The notes: generated by a model not told the origin, from the letters alone. 15,550 nucleotides of DNA from Thermohalobaculum sp050330995 (GCA_050330995.1 JBHJHI010000027.1:1-15550); one strand, 5' to 3'; positions 1 through 7,388 are shown, counted from the stretch's first letter. Numbers and translations: made by a program.

Positions 1-2
1 CC

Positions 3-290
3 GCCGCGGCGGGCGACGCGGCCGCGCGCGTGCCGGCCGTGACCATGCTGTCGGCGGCGGCGCGGGGTGCGGACTGCGGCGAGAGCGCGCCCGTCGCCGC
101 GGGGGCGCTGCCCGAGGACTGGCGCGGCTTCGCCTGGACCGGCTGCGCCGGGGGCGGGAGCCTCGCGCTCGCGCTGCATCCCGAGGCCGGGCTGACGACG
201 GCCGCGCAGCTCGCCCTGCTGCTCGATTGGTTCGAGGCGATCGAGACGGGCGACGCCGGTTTCACGATGGCCTCGACCGCCCCGGAGTAG
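3..290 (+). CDS. C-terminal end of an unidentified protein (partial)
   Basis: The frame is open from the left edge of the window, so the true start lies outside; at least 95 residues are present before the TAG stop. Nearly every codon ends in G or C, as in the confident genes here, and this supports real coding. The residues are mostly Ala/Gly-rich, followed by a more structured end with a Trp-rich stretch (DWRGFAWTG), a Gly-rich turn, and a hydrophobic helix-like segment (AAQLALLLDWFEAI). Two cysteines are visible but form no known metal motif. I do not recognise a family. An internal GTG at position 30 could be read as a start, but coding character continues upstream of it, so I treat the gene as truncated by the window. 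It lies on the same strand as the next gene, 207 bases away. Confidence 0.6.
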   Translation, partial: AAAGDAAARVPAVTMLSAAARGADCGESAPVAAGALPEDWRGFAWTGCAGGGSLALALHPEAGLTTAAQLALLLDWFEAIETGDAGFTMASTAPE

Positions 291-497
291 CACGCGACGC
301 CGGCCGTGCCGGCGCACCGTCCGTGTCGTCTCGGGACCACTTGTCAGTCTGTCGCGTCTATGGCGGTTGATGGCTCGCGAGTGGCGTTCGTGCCGGCGTA
401 TGTTGCTGGCGTGAGCACGACGAGGGACCGCCGTTCGGGCAGGCGCGCGCCATCGCGCCGCTGGCGGCGAAGGCGGCGCAAGAGGCACGGAACCCCG

Positions 498-1412
498 ATG
501 ATCGACAGGCGATCCCCGCCGCACGGACGCGACGACCTGATCGCCGATCTGCGCGCGATCGGCGTGGCGCCGGGCGACGCGCTCCTCGTGCACGCCGACC
601 TCGACGCGATGGGGCCGCTCCTCGGCGGCGCCCGCAGCGTGATCGAGGCGCTGCTCGCCGCGGTGGGATCGGGCGGGCTCGTGCTGATGCCCGCCTTCAC
701 GAGCGACGCGCTGATGCCCACGACGAAGACGGCCGCCACCCGGCCGGTGCTGGAGGCGGCGGTGCCGGGCTTCGACGCCGCGCGCTCGGCCGCCGACCGC
801 TCCGGCGCTCTGGCCGAGGCGTTCCGCACCTGGCCAGAGACCCGGCGCTCGAGCCACCCGGTCTACTCGCTCGCCGCCCTCGGCGCGGGCGCGGCGGAGT
901 TCCTGTCGCCCCACCCCCGCGACTGGGCGCTCGGGCCCGAGGGGCCGATGGGCCGCCTTCTGGAGCACGAGGCGGGCAAGGTGCTCACCGTCGCCCGCGC
1001 CTGGAGCGACCACCCGGCGCTGACCATGGCCGAGACCATGGCGCTGCGCCGCCGGCTCCGGGTGGTGCGCTACAAGGACATCGCGCGCCGTCCGGCACGC
1101 TGGCTGCACGCCCGCGACGTCGCCGCCGACCGGGGCGGCGCGCACCCGATCGTGGGCGCGGCCTTCGAGGCGGCCGCGCACGAGGGGCGGGCCGGGCCGC
1201 TCGCCCTCGCTCGGCTCGGCGACGCGCCGGCGAGCCTGTGTCGTCTCGACGACCTCGTCGCCTTCGCCGCCCCCTGCCTCGCCCGCCTGAACGCCCGGAC
1301 GCAGGACGACCCCTGCCGTCGGACCGCGCCCCTCAGGGCGCCGGCGGATACAGCCCGTCACCCCCCGGCGTCATGGCCCTGCGCGCCAGGCGAACGCGGA
1401 GAAAGTCGATGA
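498..1412 (+). CDS. AAC(3)/antibiotic N-acetyltransferase family protein
   Basis: This is a 304-residue member of the aminoglycoside 3-N-acetyltransferase-like family, whose acetyl-CoA-dependent enzymes acetylate amines. Visible family landmarks are an N-terminal GDALLVHADLDAMG strand (residues 26-39), GLVLMPAFT (60-68), GALAEAFRTWP (103-113), and the RRSSHP..S.AALG block with His120 (116-129). The canonical LH.AE segment reads LTMAE here (Thr176, Glu179), so the family histidine is missing. The substrate may therefore not be an aminoglycoside, and I do not claim resistance. The frame stays open upstream to position 306, but that extension is Arg-rich and unlike the family, so ATG 498 is preferred; a weak AGAGG/GGAA lies upstream. 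About 25 unmatched residues at the C-terminus overlap the 3' end of the convergent LysR gene by 80 bases. Confidence 0.75.
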   Translation: MIDRRSPPHGRDDLIADLRAIGVAPGDALLVHADLDAMGPLLGGARSVIEALLAAVGSGGLVLMPAFTSDALMPTTKTAATRPVLEAAVPGFDAARSAADRSGALAEAFRTWPETRRSSHPVYSLAALGAGAAEFLSPHPRDWALGPEGPMGRLLEHEAGKVLTVARAWSDHPALTMAETMALRRRLRVVRYKDIARRPARWLHARDVAADRGGAHPIVGAAFEAAAHEGRAGPLALARLGDAPASLCRLDDLVAFAAPCLARLNARTQDDPCRRTAPLRAPADTARHPPASWPCAPGERGESR

Positions 1413-2265
1413 AGGTGCGCGCCCTGAGCGAGAGGTGGCGCGGCTGCGGATAGACCGCGTAGAGGCTGAGCCGCGGCCACTGGTGGTCGTCCAGAAGGCG
1501 CACGAGCAGCCCCTCGTCCAGATGTCCCTCGACGATGAACTGGGGCTGGAGCGCCACGCCGAGGCCACGCGCGGCGGCGTCGGCGAGCACCGCGCCGTTG
1601 TTGGCGCGCATGCGCAGCCCGAGCTGGACCGAGCCCTCCTCGCCGTCCGGCCGGCGAAAACGCCAGATGTCGGCGCGCTCGGAACCCGCGTAGCCGAGCG
1701 CGGGCCAGCCGGCGAGCGCCTCCGGCCGGCCCGGCCGGCCGAGCCGCTCGACGAGACCGGGCGAGGCCACCACCGTCAGCCCGGTGTCGCCGAGCTTGCG
1801 CGCGATCAGTGAGCTGTCGCGCAGGTCCCCGATCCTGAGCGCGAGATCGAAGCCCTCGCCGACGAGATCGGCCATGCGATCGGAGAGATCGAGATCGAGC
1901 GTGACGCCCGGATGCTCGGCGGCGAAGTCGCAGATCAGCGGCGCGAGATGGGTGGTGCCGAAATCGAGGGGCGCCGCGACGCGCAACTGGCCCGACAGCG
2001 TGCGCGCGCTGTCGGACACCTCGCCCTCGGCCTCCTCGACGTCCGACAGGATGCGCACCGAGCGGTCGTAGAAGGTGCGCCCCGCGTCCGTCAGCTTCAT
2101 GCGCCGCGTCGTGCGCGCGAGCAGCTGCACGCCGAGGCGCGCCTCCAGCTCCTTGATGCGCCGGCTGACCGCCGAGGGCGCGATCGCCATGGTCTCGGCC
2201 GCGCGCGTCACGCTGCCGTAGTCGACCACCTGCACGAAGCAGCGCATGTCCTCGAAGCGATCCAA
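1333..2265 (-). CDS. LysR-family transcriptional regulator
   Basis: This 310-residue protein has the usual LysR-type length. The N-terminal winged helix-turn-helix occupies about residues 1-60: MDRFEDMRCFVQVVDYGSVTRAA-type start, AIAPSAVSRRIKELEARLG recognition region, then LLARTTRRMKLTDAG. The remainder is a periplasmic-binding-protein-like effector domain, with strands such as GQLRVAAP near residue 92. The start is a TTG codon; it gives the standard MDRFE-type LysR N-terminus, whereas the next ATG (position 2247) would remove six conserved residues. The Shine-Dalgarno sequence is weak. The gene is convergent with the acetyltransferase gene and overlaps it. It lies downstream of folE on the same strand, 140 bases away. 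No divergently transcribed partner, the usual LysR target, is visible, so its regulon and effector cannot be read from context. Confidence 0.92.
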   Translation of the reverse strand: MDRFEDMRCFVQVVDYGSVTRAAETMAIAPSAVSRRIKELEARLGVQLLARTTRRMKLTDAGRTFYDRSVRILSDVEEAEGEVSDSARTLSGQLRVAAPLDFGTTHLAPLICDFAAEHPGVTLDLDLSDRMADLVGEGFDLALRIGDLRDSSLIARKLGDTGLTVVASPGLVERLGRPGRPEALAGWPALGYAGSERADIWRFRRPDGEEGSVQLGLRMRANNGAVLADAAARGLGVALQPQFIVEGHLDEGLLVRLLDDHQWPRLSLYAVYPQPRHLSLRARTFIDFLRVRLARRAMTPGGDGLYPPAP

Positions 2266-2318
2266 CCGAGCCGTCCCGTGCCTAGAGCCGCGCGCTCGCC
2301 GCGCGTAGCGCCGTCACC

Positions 2319-2329
2319 TGCATTACGCA
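2319..2329 (-). promoter_or_regulatory. Candidate LysR-type box upstream of the lysR gene
   Basis: The minus strand reads TGCGTAATGCA, a short dyad with TGC/GCA arms around five bases, about 55 bases upstream of the TTG start. The T...A dyad layout resembles LysR-type binding boxes, and these regulators commonly autoregulate. The dyad is only 3 bp per arm and could be chance. It sits in the 140-base gap between folE and lysR, the only non-coding sequence available for a lysR promoter. Confidence 0.2.
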
Positions 2330-2405
2330 CGAGGCGTGGGGCAAGGTTGCGCAGACCCGACTCGTGAATACCCGAAACGGTCGTTAACGGGATGTGACGC
2401 CAGGG

Positions 2406-3029
2406 TCAGCCCATCCGGCTCGCCGGGTTGCCGATCAGGTCGAGAAACTCCTTGCGCGTGCGCGGATCGCGCCGGAACGCGCCGAGCATGGTCGAGGTAA
2501 CCATCGACACGCCGGGCTTGTGCACGCCGCGCGTCGACATGCAGTGGTGCTCGGCCTCGATCACGACGCCGACGCCGCGGGGCGCCAGCACCTCCGAGAG
2601 CGAGGACGCGATCTGAGCGGTCATCTTCTCCTGCACCTGAAGCCGCTTGGCGTAGGCGTCGACCACGCGGGCGAGCTTGGAGATGCCGACCACGCGACCG
2701 GCGGGCAGGTAGGCGACGTGCGCGCGCCCGACGATCGGCGCCAGATGGTGCTCGCAGTGGCTCTCGAAGCGGATGTCCTTCAGGAGCACCATCTCGTCGT
2801 AGCCCTCGACCTCCTCGAAGGTGCGCGCGAGCAGCGCGACCGGGTCCTCGTCGTAGCCGCGGAACCACTCGCGGTAGGCGCGCACGACGCGTCCGGGCGT
2901 GTCGCGCAGGCCCTCGCGGTCGGGATCGTCGCCGGCCCAGCGGAGCAGCGTGCGCACCGCCTCCTCCGCCTCGGCCTCGCTCGGGCGCGCCTCGGCCGCG
3001 GGAGGGGCCAGGGGATCGACCTTGTTCAT
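2406..3029 (-). CDS. folE: GTP cyclohydrolase I (FolE)
   Basis: This 207-residue type I GTP cyclohydrolase opens and rearranges GTP to 7,8-dihydroneopterin triphosphate, the first step of tetrahydrofolate and pterin synthesis; the enzyme is a cytosolic homodecamer. The zinc site is plain: Cys92 and His95 in SHCEHHLAP and Cys163 in HHCMSTRG. Other signatures are TPGRVVRAY (44-52), GISKLARVVDAYAKRLQVQE (115-134), and RGVHKPG (167-173). Length and motif spacing are normal, and the N-terminal 20 residues are an Ala/Glu-rich variable leader. The ATG is preceded by AAGGAAAG at good spacing, which settles the start. It lies 110 bases downstream of metZ on the same strand, so it could be co-transcribed or use its own promoter. 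Functional assignment is firm. Confidence 0.97.
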   Translation of the reverse strand: MNKVDPLAPPAAEARPSEAEAEEAVRTLLRWAGDDPDREGLRDTPGRVVRAYREWFRGYDEDPVALLARTFEEVEGYDEMVLLKDIRFESHCEHHLAPIVGRAHVAYLPAGRVVGISKLARVVDAYAKRLQVQEKMTAQIASSLSEVLAPRGVGVVIEAEHHCMSTRGVHKPGVSMVTSTMLGAFRRDPRTRKEFLDLIGNPASRMG

Positions 3030-3109
3030 CGCGCTTTCCTTGCCGCCGCGTATCGGGTGATCCGGACCTAGCCCACTCCGCCCGCTCCCCCAAGGGCAAG
3101 CCCCCGCGC

Positions 3110-3124
3110 CGGCCCCGAGGGCCG
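3110..3124 (-). terminator. Short GC hairpin after metZ, possible terminator
   Basis: A perfect 6-bp stem (CGGCCC/GGGCCG) with a three-base loop begins 16 bases beyond the metZ stop codon. There is no T-run after it, so it does not meet the classical intrinsic terminator model. In this GC-rich background such stems also occur by chance. Confidence 0.25.
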
Positions 3125-3139
3125 ATCCGGGGGCCGCGT

Positions 3140-4366
3140 TCAGACCGCCGCGAGGGCGCGGTCGAGATCGGCCGCGAGATCGGCCTCGTCCTCCAGCCCG
3201 ACCGAGAGGCGCACGAGCCCCGGCGTGATGCCGAGCGCGGCGCGCGCCTCCTCGCTCAGGCGCTGGTGCGTCGTGGTGGTGGGGTGGGTGACGAGCGACT
3301 TCGCGTCGCCGAGGTTGTTGGAGATCGACACGATCCCGAGCGCGTCGAGGAAGCGGAAGGCGCCCGCCTGCCCGCCCGCGATCTCGAGCGCCATCACCGT
3401 GCCGGGCCGCGTCATCTGCCGGAGCGCGAGGTTGTGCTGGGGGTGGCTCGCGAGGCCCGGATAGAGCACCCGCCCGAGCGGGCCGCCCTCCCGGGCGCGC
3501 GCGTCGAGCCGGCGGGCCAGCGCCTCGGCCGTGTCGGTCTGCGCGTCGACGCGCAGCGCCAGCGTCTCCAGCGACTTCGCCATCACCCAGGCGTTGAACG
3601 GCGAGAGCGCGGGGCCGGTGTGCTTGGCGTAGGGCTCCAGCTCCTCGCGCACGAAGGCGCGGGAGGCGAGCACGATGCCCGCGAGGCAGCGCCCCTGCCC
3701 GTCCACGTGCTTGGTCGCCGAGTAGACCACCACGTCGGCGCCGTGCTCCAGCGGGTGCTGGTAGAGGGGTGTCGCGAACACGTTGTCGACCACGAGCCGC
3801 GCGCCGGCCTCGCGCGCGACCCCGGCCACCGCGTCGAGATCGATGATCTCGAGCGTCGGGTTCGAGGGCGTCTCCAGAAACAGCACGCGGGTCTCGGGGC
3901 GCACCGCGGCGCGCCACGCGTCGAGATCGCGCCCGTCGACGAGGGTCACGTCGATGCCGAAGCGCGGGCAGAGCTGCTCGACGATGTAGAGACACGAGCC
4001 GAACAGCGCGCGCGAGGCGATCAGGTGGTCGCCCGCGCGCAGCTGGCACATCAGGCTCGCGTGCACCGCGGCCATGCCCGAGGCGAAGGCGAAGGCGTCC
4101 TCGGCGCCTTCGAGGGCGGCCATGCGCTCCTCGAACACCTTGACGGTCGGGTTGCCGTAGCGCGCGTAGATGAAGCCTTCCTCGCCCTCGGCCGCCTCGC
4201 CCTTGAAGCGCGCCTCCGCCGCGGCGGCGGAGGGGTAGACGAAGCCCTGCGTCAGGAACAGCGCCTCGGACGTCTCGCCGTACTGGCTGCGCCGCGTGCC
4301 GGCGTGGACGAGGCGGGTGCGCGCGCCGTGGCCGCGGCGCGCCGGGGTGGCAGGGGTGTCGTCCAT
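3140..4366 (-). CDS. metZ: O-succinylhomoserine sulfhydrylase (MetZ)
   Basis: This 408-residue PLP enzyme of the Cys/Met metabolism family probably makes homocysteine from O-succinylhomoserine and sulfide in methionine synthesis. Fold-type I landmarks are YARYGNPTV (68-75), the cofactor-stacking region AFASGMAAVHASL (93-105), Asp194 in VVDNVFATPLYQHP, and the PLP lysine Lys219 in SATKHVDGQGR. The DGQGRCLAG block and SNNLGDAKSL are typical of MetZ, although O-acetylhomoserine enzymes and cystathionine synthases are close relatives. The ATG at 4366 follows GGGAGG with a nine-base spacer. An in-frame ATG 33 codons upstream has no ribosome site and lies inside the SAM-II element. The upstream leader matches a SAM-II aptamer, which fits a methionine gene repressed by S-adenosylmethionine. 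Confidence 0.93.
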   Translation of the reverse strand: MDDTPATPARRGHGARTRLVHAGTRRSQYGETSEALFLTQGFVYPSAAAAEARFKGEAAEGEEGFIYARYGNPTVKVFEERMAALEGAEDAFAFASGMAAVHASLMCQLRAGDHLIASRALFGSCLYIVEQLCPRFGIDVTLVDGRDLDAWRAAVRPETRVLFLETPSNPTLEIIDLDAVAGVAREAGARLVVDNVFATPLYQHPLEHGADVVVYSATKHVDGQGRCLAGIVLASRAFVREELEPYAKHTGPALSPFNAWVMAKSLETLALRVDAQTDTAEALARRLDARAREGGPLGRVLYPGLASHPQHNLALRQMTRPGTVMALEIAGGQAGAFRFLDALGIVSISNNLGDAKSLVTHPTTTTHQRLSEEARAALGITPGLVRLSVGLEDEADLAADLDRALAAV

Positions 4367-4450
4367 GGGCTCTCGCCTCCCGAGGGCCGGCGACGCCGGC
4401 GGTTGGCGGACCGCGGCGGCGAGGGCGAGCGCCGAACCGCCCGACCCCGA

Positions 4451-4507
4451 CCTCTTTAGCGGCATGTTTAACGTGGCCCGCAAGCCGGTCCGACAAACCG
4501 CCACGCC
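4451..4507 (-). ncRNA. SAM-II riboswitch aptamer upstream of metZ
   Basis: The minus strand carries the conserved SAM-II core in order: P1 5' arm GGCGTGG (4507-4501), GGTTTG, CGGCTTGC, P1 3' arm with the invariant-looking CCACGTTAAA (4476-4467), and the 3' element GCTAAAGAGG (4460-4451). P1 pairs as CGTGG/CCACG with two extra G-U pairs possible. GACC (4490-4487) can pair with GGTC (4452-4449), and GCGG with CCGC, consistent with the H-type pseudoknot. SAM-II elements occur mainly in alphaproteobacteria upstream of metA, metX, metZ and similar genes, so context agrees. Oddly, the aptamer's GAGG is 85 bases from the metZ ATG, so it does not simply mask the metZ ribosome site. Confidence 0.88.
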
Positions 4508-4509
4508 GT

Positions 4510-4530
4510 CCGCGCTACGCGCAAGCGCGG
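4510..4530 (-). repeat. Inverted repeat between the GMC gene and the SAM-II element
   Basis: A 7-bp perfect stem, CCGCGCT/AGCGCGG, encloses a seven-base loop. It lies 54 bases past the stop of the GMC oxidoreductase and just upstream of SAM-II P1. It could end the GMC transcript, but there is no T-run. It could also be part of the metZ promoter region. Confidence 0.35.
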
Positions 4531-4584
4531 ATGGCGTCAAGCGCGCTCCCTGCGTCACGGGCGAACCCCGCTCCGGGAGCCCCC

Positions 4585-6219
4585 TCAGACCGGCACGCGC
4601 CCGTCCGTGTCCGCGCGGATCATCGCCGCCGCCTTCTCGGCGATCATGATCGTCGGCGAGTTGGTGTTGCCGGAGGTGATCGTCGGCATGACCGAGGCGT
4701 CGACGACGCGCAGCCCTTCGACCCCGTTCACGCGCAACCGCCCGTCCACGACCGCGCCCGGGTCGACGCCCATGCGGCAGGTGCCGACGGGGTGGAAGAT
4801 GGTGGTCGCGATATCGCCCGCCGCCTTCGCGAGGTCCTCGTCCGAGCGAAGCTCGGCGCCGGGGCGGATCTCCTGCGGGCGAAAGCGCGCCATCGGCGGC
4901 TCCGCGGCGATCGCGCGGGCGAGGCGGATCGCGCGCACCGCCGTCAGGCGATCGGCCTCGGCCGCGAGGTAGTTCGGCCGGATCGCGGGATGCGCCGACG
5001 GGTCGGGCGAGGCGATGTGCACCGAGCCGCGGCTCTCGGGCCGGAGCGGCACCACGCTCGCGGTGAAGGCGGGATAGGGGTCGAGCGGCTCGCCGAAGGC
5101 GGTCAGGCTGAGCGGCTGGACGTGGAACTCCAGATCCGCGGTCTCCTTCGAGGGATCGGACTTCGCGAAGATGCCGAGCTGGCTCGGCGCCATCGACATC
5201 GGCCCGCCGCGCGTCAGGGCGTATTCGAGCGCGATCATCGCCTTGCCCAGCAGGCTCCCCGCGCGCTGGTTCAGCGTGCGCGTGCCGCTCACGCGGAAGG
5301 CGACGCGGAGCTGCAGGTGGTCCTGCAGATTCTCGCCGACGCCCGGCGCCTCGTGTACGACCTCGATGCCCTGCCCCGCGAGCACGTCGCCGCGCCCGAC
5401 CCCCGACAGCTCCAGGATCTGCGGCGAGCCGATCGAGCCGGCCGAGAGGATCACCTCGCCGTCCGCGCGGAAGACGCGGGTCTCGCCTCCGACCGTGGCC
5501 TCGACGCCGACGGCACGTTTGCCCTCGAACATCACGCGCCGGACCTGCGCGCCGGTGACGACGGTCAGGTTGGCGCGCGTCTCGGCCGGGCGCAGGAAGC
5601 CCCGGACGGTGTTCCAGCGCCAGCCGCCCTTCTGGTTGACGCGGAAGTAGTCCGAGCCCTCGTTGTCGCCGGTGTTGAAGTCCTCGACCTTCGGAATGCC
5701 GTGGGCCTCGGCGGCATCGCGATAGGCGTCGAGGATCTCCCACGACAGCCGCTGGCGCTCGACGCGCCACTCGCCGCCGGCGCCGTGCATCGCGCTCTCG
5801 CCGTCCGCGTCGTCCTCGGACTTCAGGAAGAACGGCAGCACGTCGTCCCAGCCCCAGCCGTCGAGGCCCCTCTGGCGCCAGCCGTCGTAGTCGCGCCTCT
5901 GGCCGCGCATGTAGATCATGCCGTTGATCGAGGAGCAGCCACCGAGCACGCGCCCGCGCGGATAGGCGATCGAGCGGCCGTTCAGCCCCGCCTCCTCGCC
6001 GGTGCGAAAGCCCCAGTCGGTGCGGGGGTTGCCCATGCAGTAGAGGTAGCCGACCGGGATCTTGATCCAGACGTAGTCGTCGCGCCCGCCAGCCTCCAGA
6101 AGCAGCACGCGGTTCTCCGGGCGCTCGGAGAGACGGTTGGCGAGCACGCAGCCCGCCGAGCCGCCGCCGACGACGACGTAGTCGAACCGATCGCCTCCGC
6201 TCGGCAGATCCTTCGCCAT
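4585..6219 (-). CDS. GMC-family FAD oxidoreductase (choline/alcohol dehydrogenase-like)
   Basis: This 544-residue glucose-methanol-choline oxidoreductase is probably a soluble FAD enzyme that oxidises an alcohol. The FAD dinucleotide fold starts at residue 12 (FDYVVVGGGSAGCVLANRL). The first GMC signature is GRVLGGCSSINGMIYMRG, the second GSIGSPQILELSGVG. The C-terminal catalytic pair is His476 in HPVGTCRMG and Asn520 in SGNTNSPTIMIAEKAA. Length is normal. The chosen ATG follows GGGGGAGG at about six bases and gives a compact N-terminus; in-frame sequence further upstream is Arg/Gly-rich and unlike the family. Many such proteins are automatically called choline dehydrogenase, but the substrate is not readable. 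It is 366 bases downstream of the aldolase gene on the same strand, so a link to the uronate locus is possible but unproven. Confidence 0.93.
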   Translation of the reverse strand: MAKDLPSGGDRFDYVVVGGGSAGCVLANRLSERPENRVLLLEAGGRDDYVWIKIPVGYLYCMGNPRTDWGFRTGEEAGLNGRSIAYPRGRVLGGCSSINGMIYMRGQRRDYDGWRQRGLDGWGWDDVLPFFLKSEDDADGESAMHGAGGEWRVERQRLSWEILDAYRDAAEAHGIPKVEDFNTGDNEGSDYFRVNQKGGWRWNTVRGFLRPAETRANLTVVTGAQVRRVMFEGKRAVGVEATVGGETRVFRADGEVILSAGSIGSPQILELSGVGRGDVLAGQGIEVVHEAPGVGENLQDHLQLRVAFRVSGTRTLNQRAGSLLGKAMIALEYALTRGGPMSMAPSQLGIFAKSDPSKETADLEFHVQPLSLTAFGEPLDPYPAFTASVVPLRPESRGSVHIASPDPSAHPAIRPNYLAAEADRLTAVRAIRLARAIAAEPPMARFRPQEIRPGAELRSDEDLAKAAGDIATTIFHPVGTCRMGVDPGAVVDGRLRVNGVEGLRVVDASVMPTITSGNTNSPTIMIAEKAAAMIRADTDGRVPV

Positions 6220-6585
6220 GGCGTTCCTCCCCCGCGCTCTCGCGGCGCGTCGTGTCCGTCCCGTTACGGCTCGGAACGTCCGAGGCCGGGCGAGGGCTCC
6301 CGACGGGGACGCCGCTCCCTCGCCGAGGCCCGTCGCCCTTCGGCCTGGCCTCGCGACCGCTTTCGCGGGTATCCCGAACCTCCTCCACCCCTTCAGCGCC
6401 ACGGACGGCTCGCCCCGGCACGACGGGCCGGCGCCGCGTTCCCGTCCCGGTCGCGCACCACGGCGACCGGAACCGAGGGCACGGCGCATGGCCCGCACGA
6501 CGATCGTCGTCCGGGTCGTCTCGCGGCCGGCGATCGACGTGCGAGCGCCGATGGCCTCGCGCGTGCCCGTCGAGCGCCGTGCGGG
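6220..6585. other. 366-base intergenic gap between GMC and aldolase genes
   Basis: No plausible gene is seen; open frames here lack family features and are Arg/Pro-rich. On the minus strand this should hold the promoter of the GMC gene. A 7-bp stem with one G-T pair (6257-6263 with 6272-6278) includes the small palindrome CCGTTACGG (6261-6269). A 9-base direct repeat, CGAGCGCCG, occurs at 6542 and 6571, just past the aldolase stop. I find no convincing -35/-10 pair or T-run terminator. Confidence 0.5.
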
Positions 6586-7374
6586 TCAGTATCCGCCCGC
6601 GCCGCCGGCGTGTCCGCCCGCGCGCATCGCCGTCATCACCCCCTGCGCCCCGGCGGCCATCAGCCGCGCGTCCGAGCCGATCGTGACGAAGCGGAACCCC
6701 TTCTCGACGCGCGCGAGCGCCGCCTCGGGCGAGCCGTTGTGGATGGCGGGCACCCGCCCGGCCTCGACGGCCTTGGCGAGCACCATGTCCACCGCCTCGG
6801 CCACCGGCGCGTCGAGATCGTCGAAGCTCGGCCGGCAGCCGAGCGCGAGCGAGAGGTCCGAGGGGCCGATGTAGACCCCGTCGATCCCCTCCACCGCCAG
6901 GATCTCGTCGAGGTGGTCGAGCGCCTCGCGCGTCTCGATCATGGCGAAGACCACCACCGTGTCGTTGGCGTGGGCGGGATAGTCCGCGCCGGCGTAGAGC
7001 AGCGCGCGGATCGGGCCGAAGGAGCGGCCCCCCAGGGGCGGATAGCGCGTCGCCGCGACCAGCCGCTCGGCGTCCTCGCGGGTGTTCACCATCGGGCAGA
7101 TCACCGCGTAGGCGCCGGCGTCGAGCGTCTTCATCAGGATGCCGGGCTCGTTCCAGGGCACGCGCGCCATCGGCACGGTCTCGGTGGTGGCGATCGCGGT
7201 CAGCATGGTGACGGCGGTCTGGTAGTCGATGACGCCGTGCTGGAGATCGACCGTCAGGCTGTCCCAGCCCTGGTGCGCCATGGTCTCGGCCGAGAAGGCC
7301 GAGGGGACGGAGAGCCAGCCGTTCACGGCCGCGCCGCCCCGGGCCCAGATCTCGCGCAAGCGGTTGGGACGCAT
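6586..7374 (-). CDS. HpcH/HpaI-family aldolase, probable 5-dehydro-4-deoxyglucarate aldolase
   Basis: This 262-residue class II (metal-dependent) pyruvate aldolase has a TIM-barrel fold. Key residues line up with the HpcH family: His46 in DLQHG, Arg71 in MARVPW, the GRSFGPIRA loop (116-124), and metal ligands Glu147 (MIET) and Asp173 (GPSDLS). Family members cleave 2-keto-3-deoxy sugar acids such as 5-dehydro-4-deoxyglucarate (GarL), 2-keto-3-deoxyrhamnonate (RhmA) or 4-hydroxy-2-oxoheptanedioate (HpcH). The gene starts 14 bases after gli, with AGGAGA upstream of the ATG, so it is the third enzyme gene of the gci-gli operon. The product of Gci is exactly a GarL-type substrate, so cleavage to pyruvate and tartronate semialdehyde is the best inference. 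The exact substrate is not proven by sequence alone. Confidence 0.85.
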   Translation of the reverse strand: MRPNRLREIWARGGAAVNGWLSVPSAFSAETMAHQGWDSLTVDLQHGVIDYQTAVTMLTAIATTETVPMARVPWNEPGILMKTLDAGAYAVICPMVNTREDAERLVAATRYPPLGGRSFGPIRALLYAGADYPAHANDTVVVFAMIETREALDHLDEILAVEGIDGVYIGPSDLSLALGCRPSFDDLDAPVAEAVDMVLAKAVEAGRVPAIHNGSPEAALARVEKGFRFVTIGSDARLMAAGAQGVMTAMRAGGHAGGAGGY

Positions 7375-7388
7375 GGGAAGTCTCCTGA

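Noticed and set aside
341..364. TTGTCA as a -35 box for the acetyltransferase gene
   Set aside because: No acceptable -10 lies 16-18 bases downstream. TATGGC is only 12 bases away.
306..497. A 64-residue N-terminal extension of the acetyltransferase
   Set aside because: The extension is Arg-rich with lower coding bias, and the family homology begins right after ATG 498.
2406..4496. A 696-codon minus-strand frame suggesting a FolE fusion
   Set aside because: The N-terminal two thirds is out-of-frame metZ. FolE has its own ATG at 3029 with AAGGAAAG before it and a normal full length.
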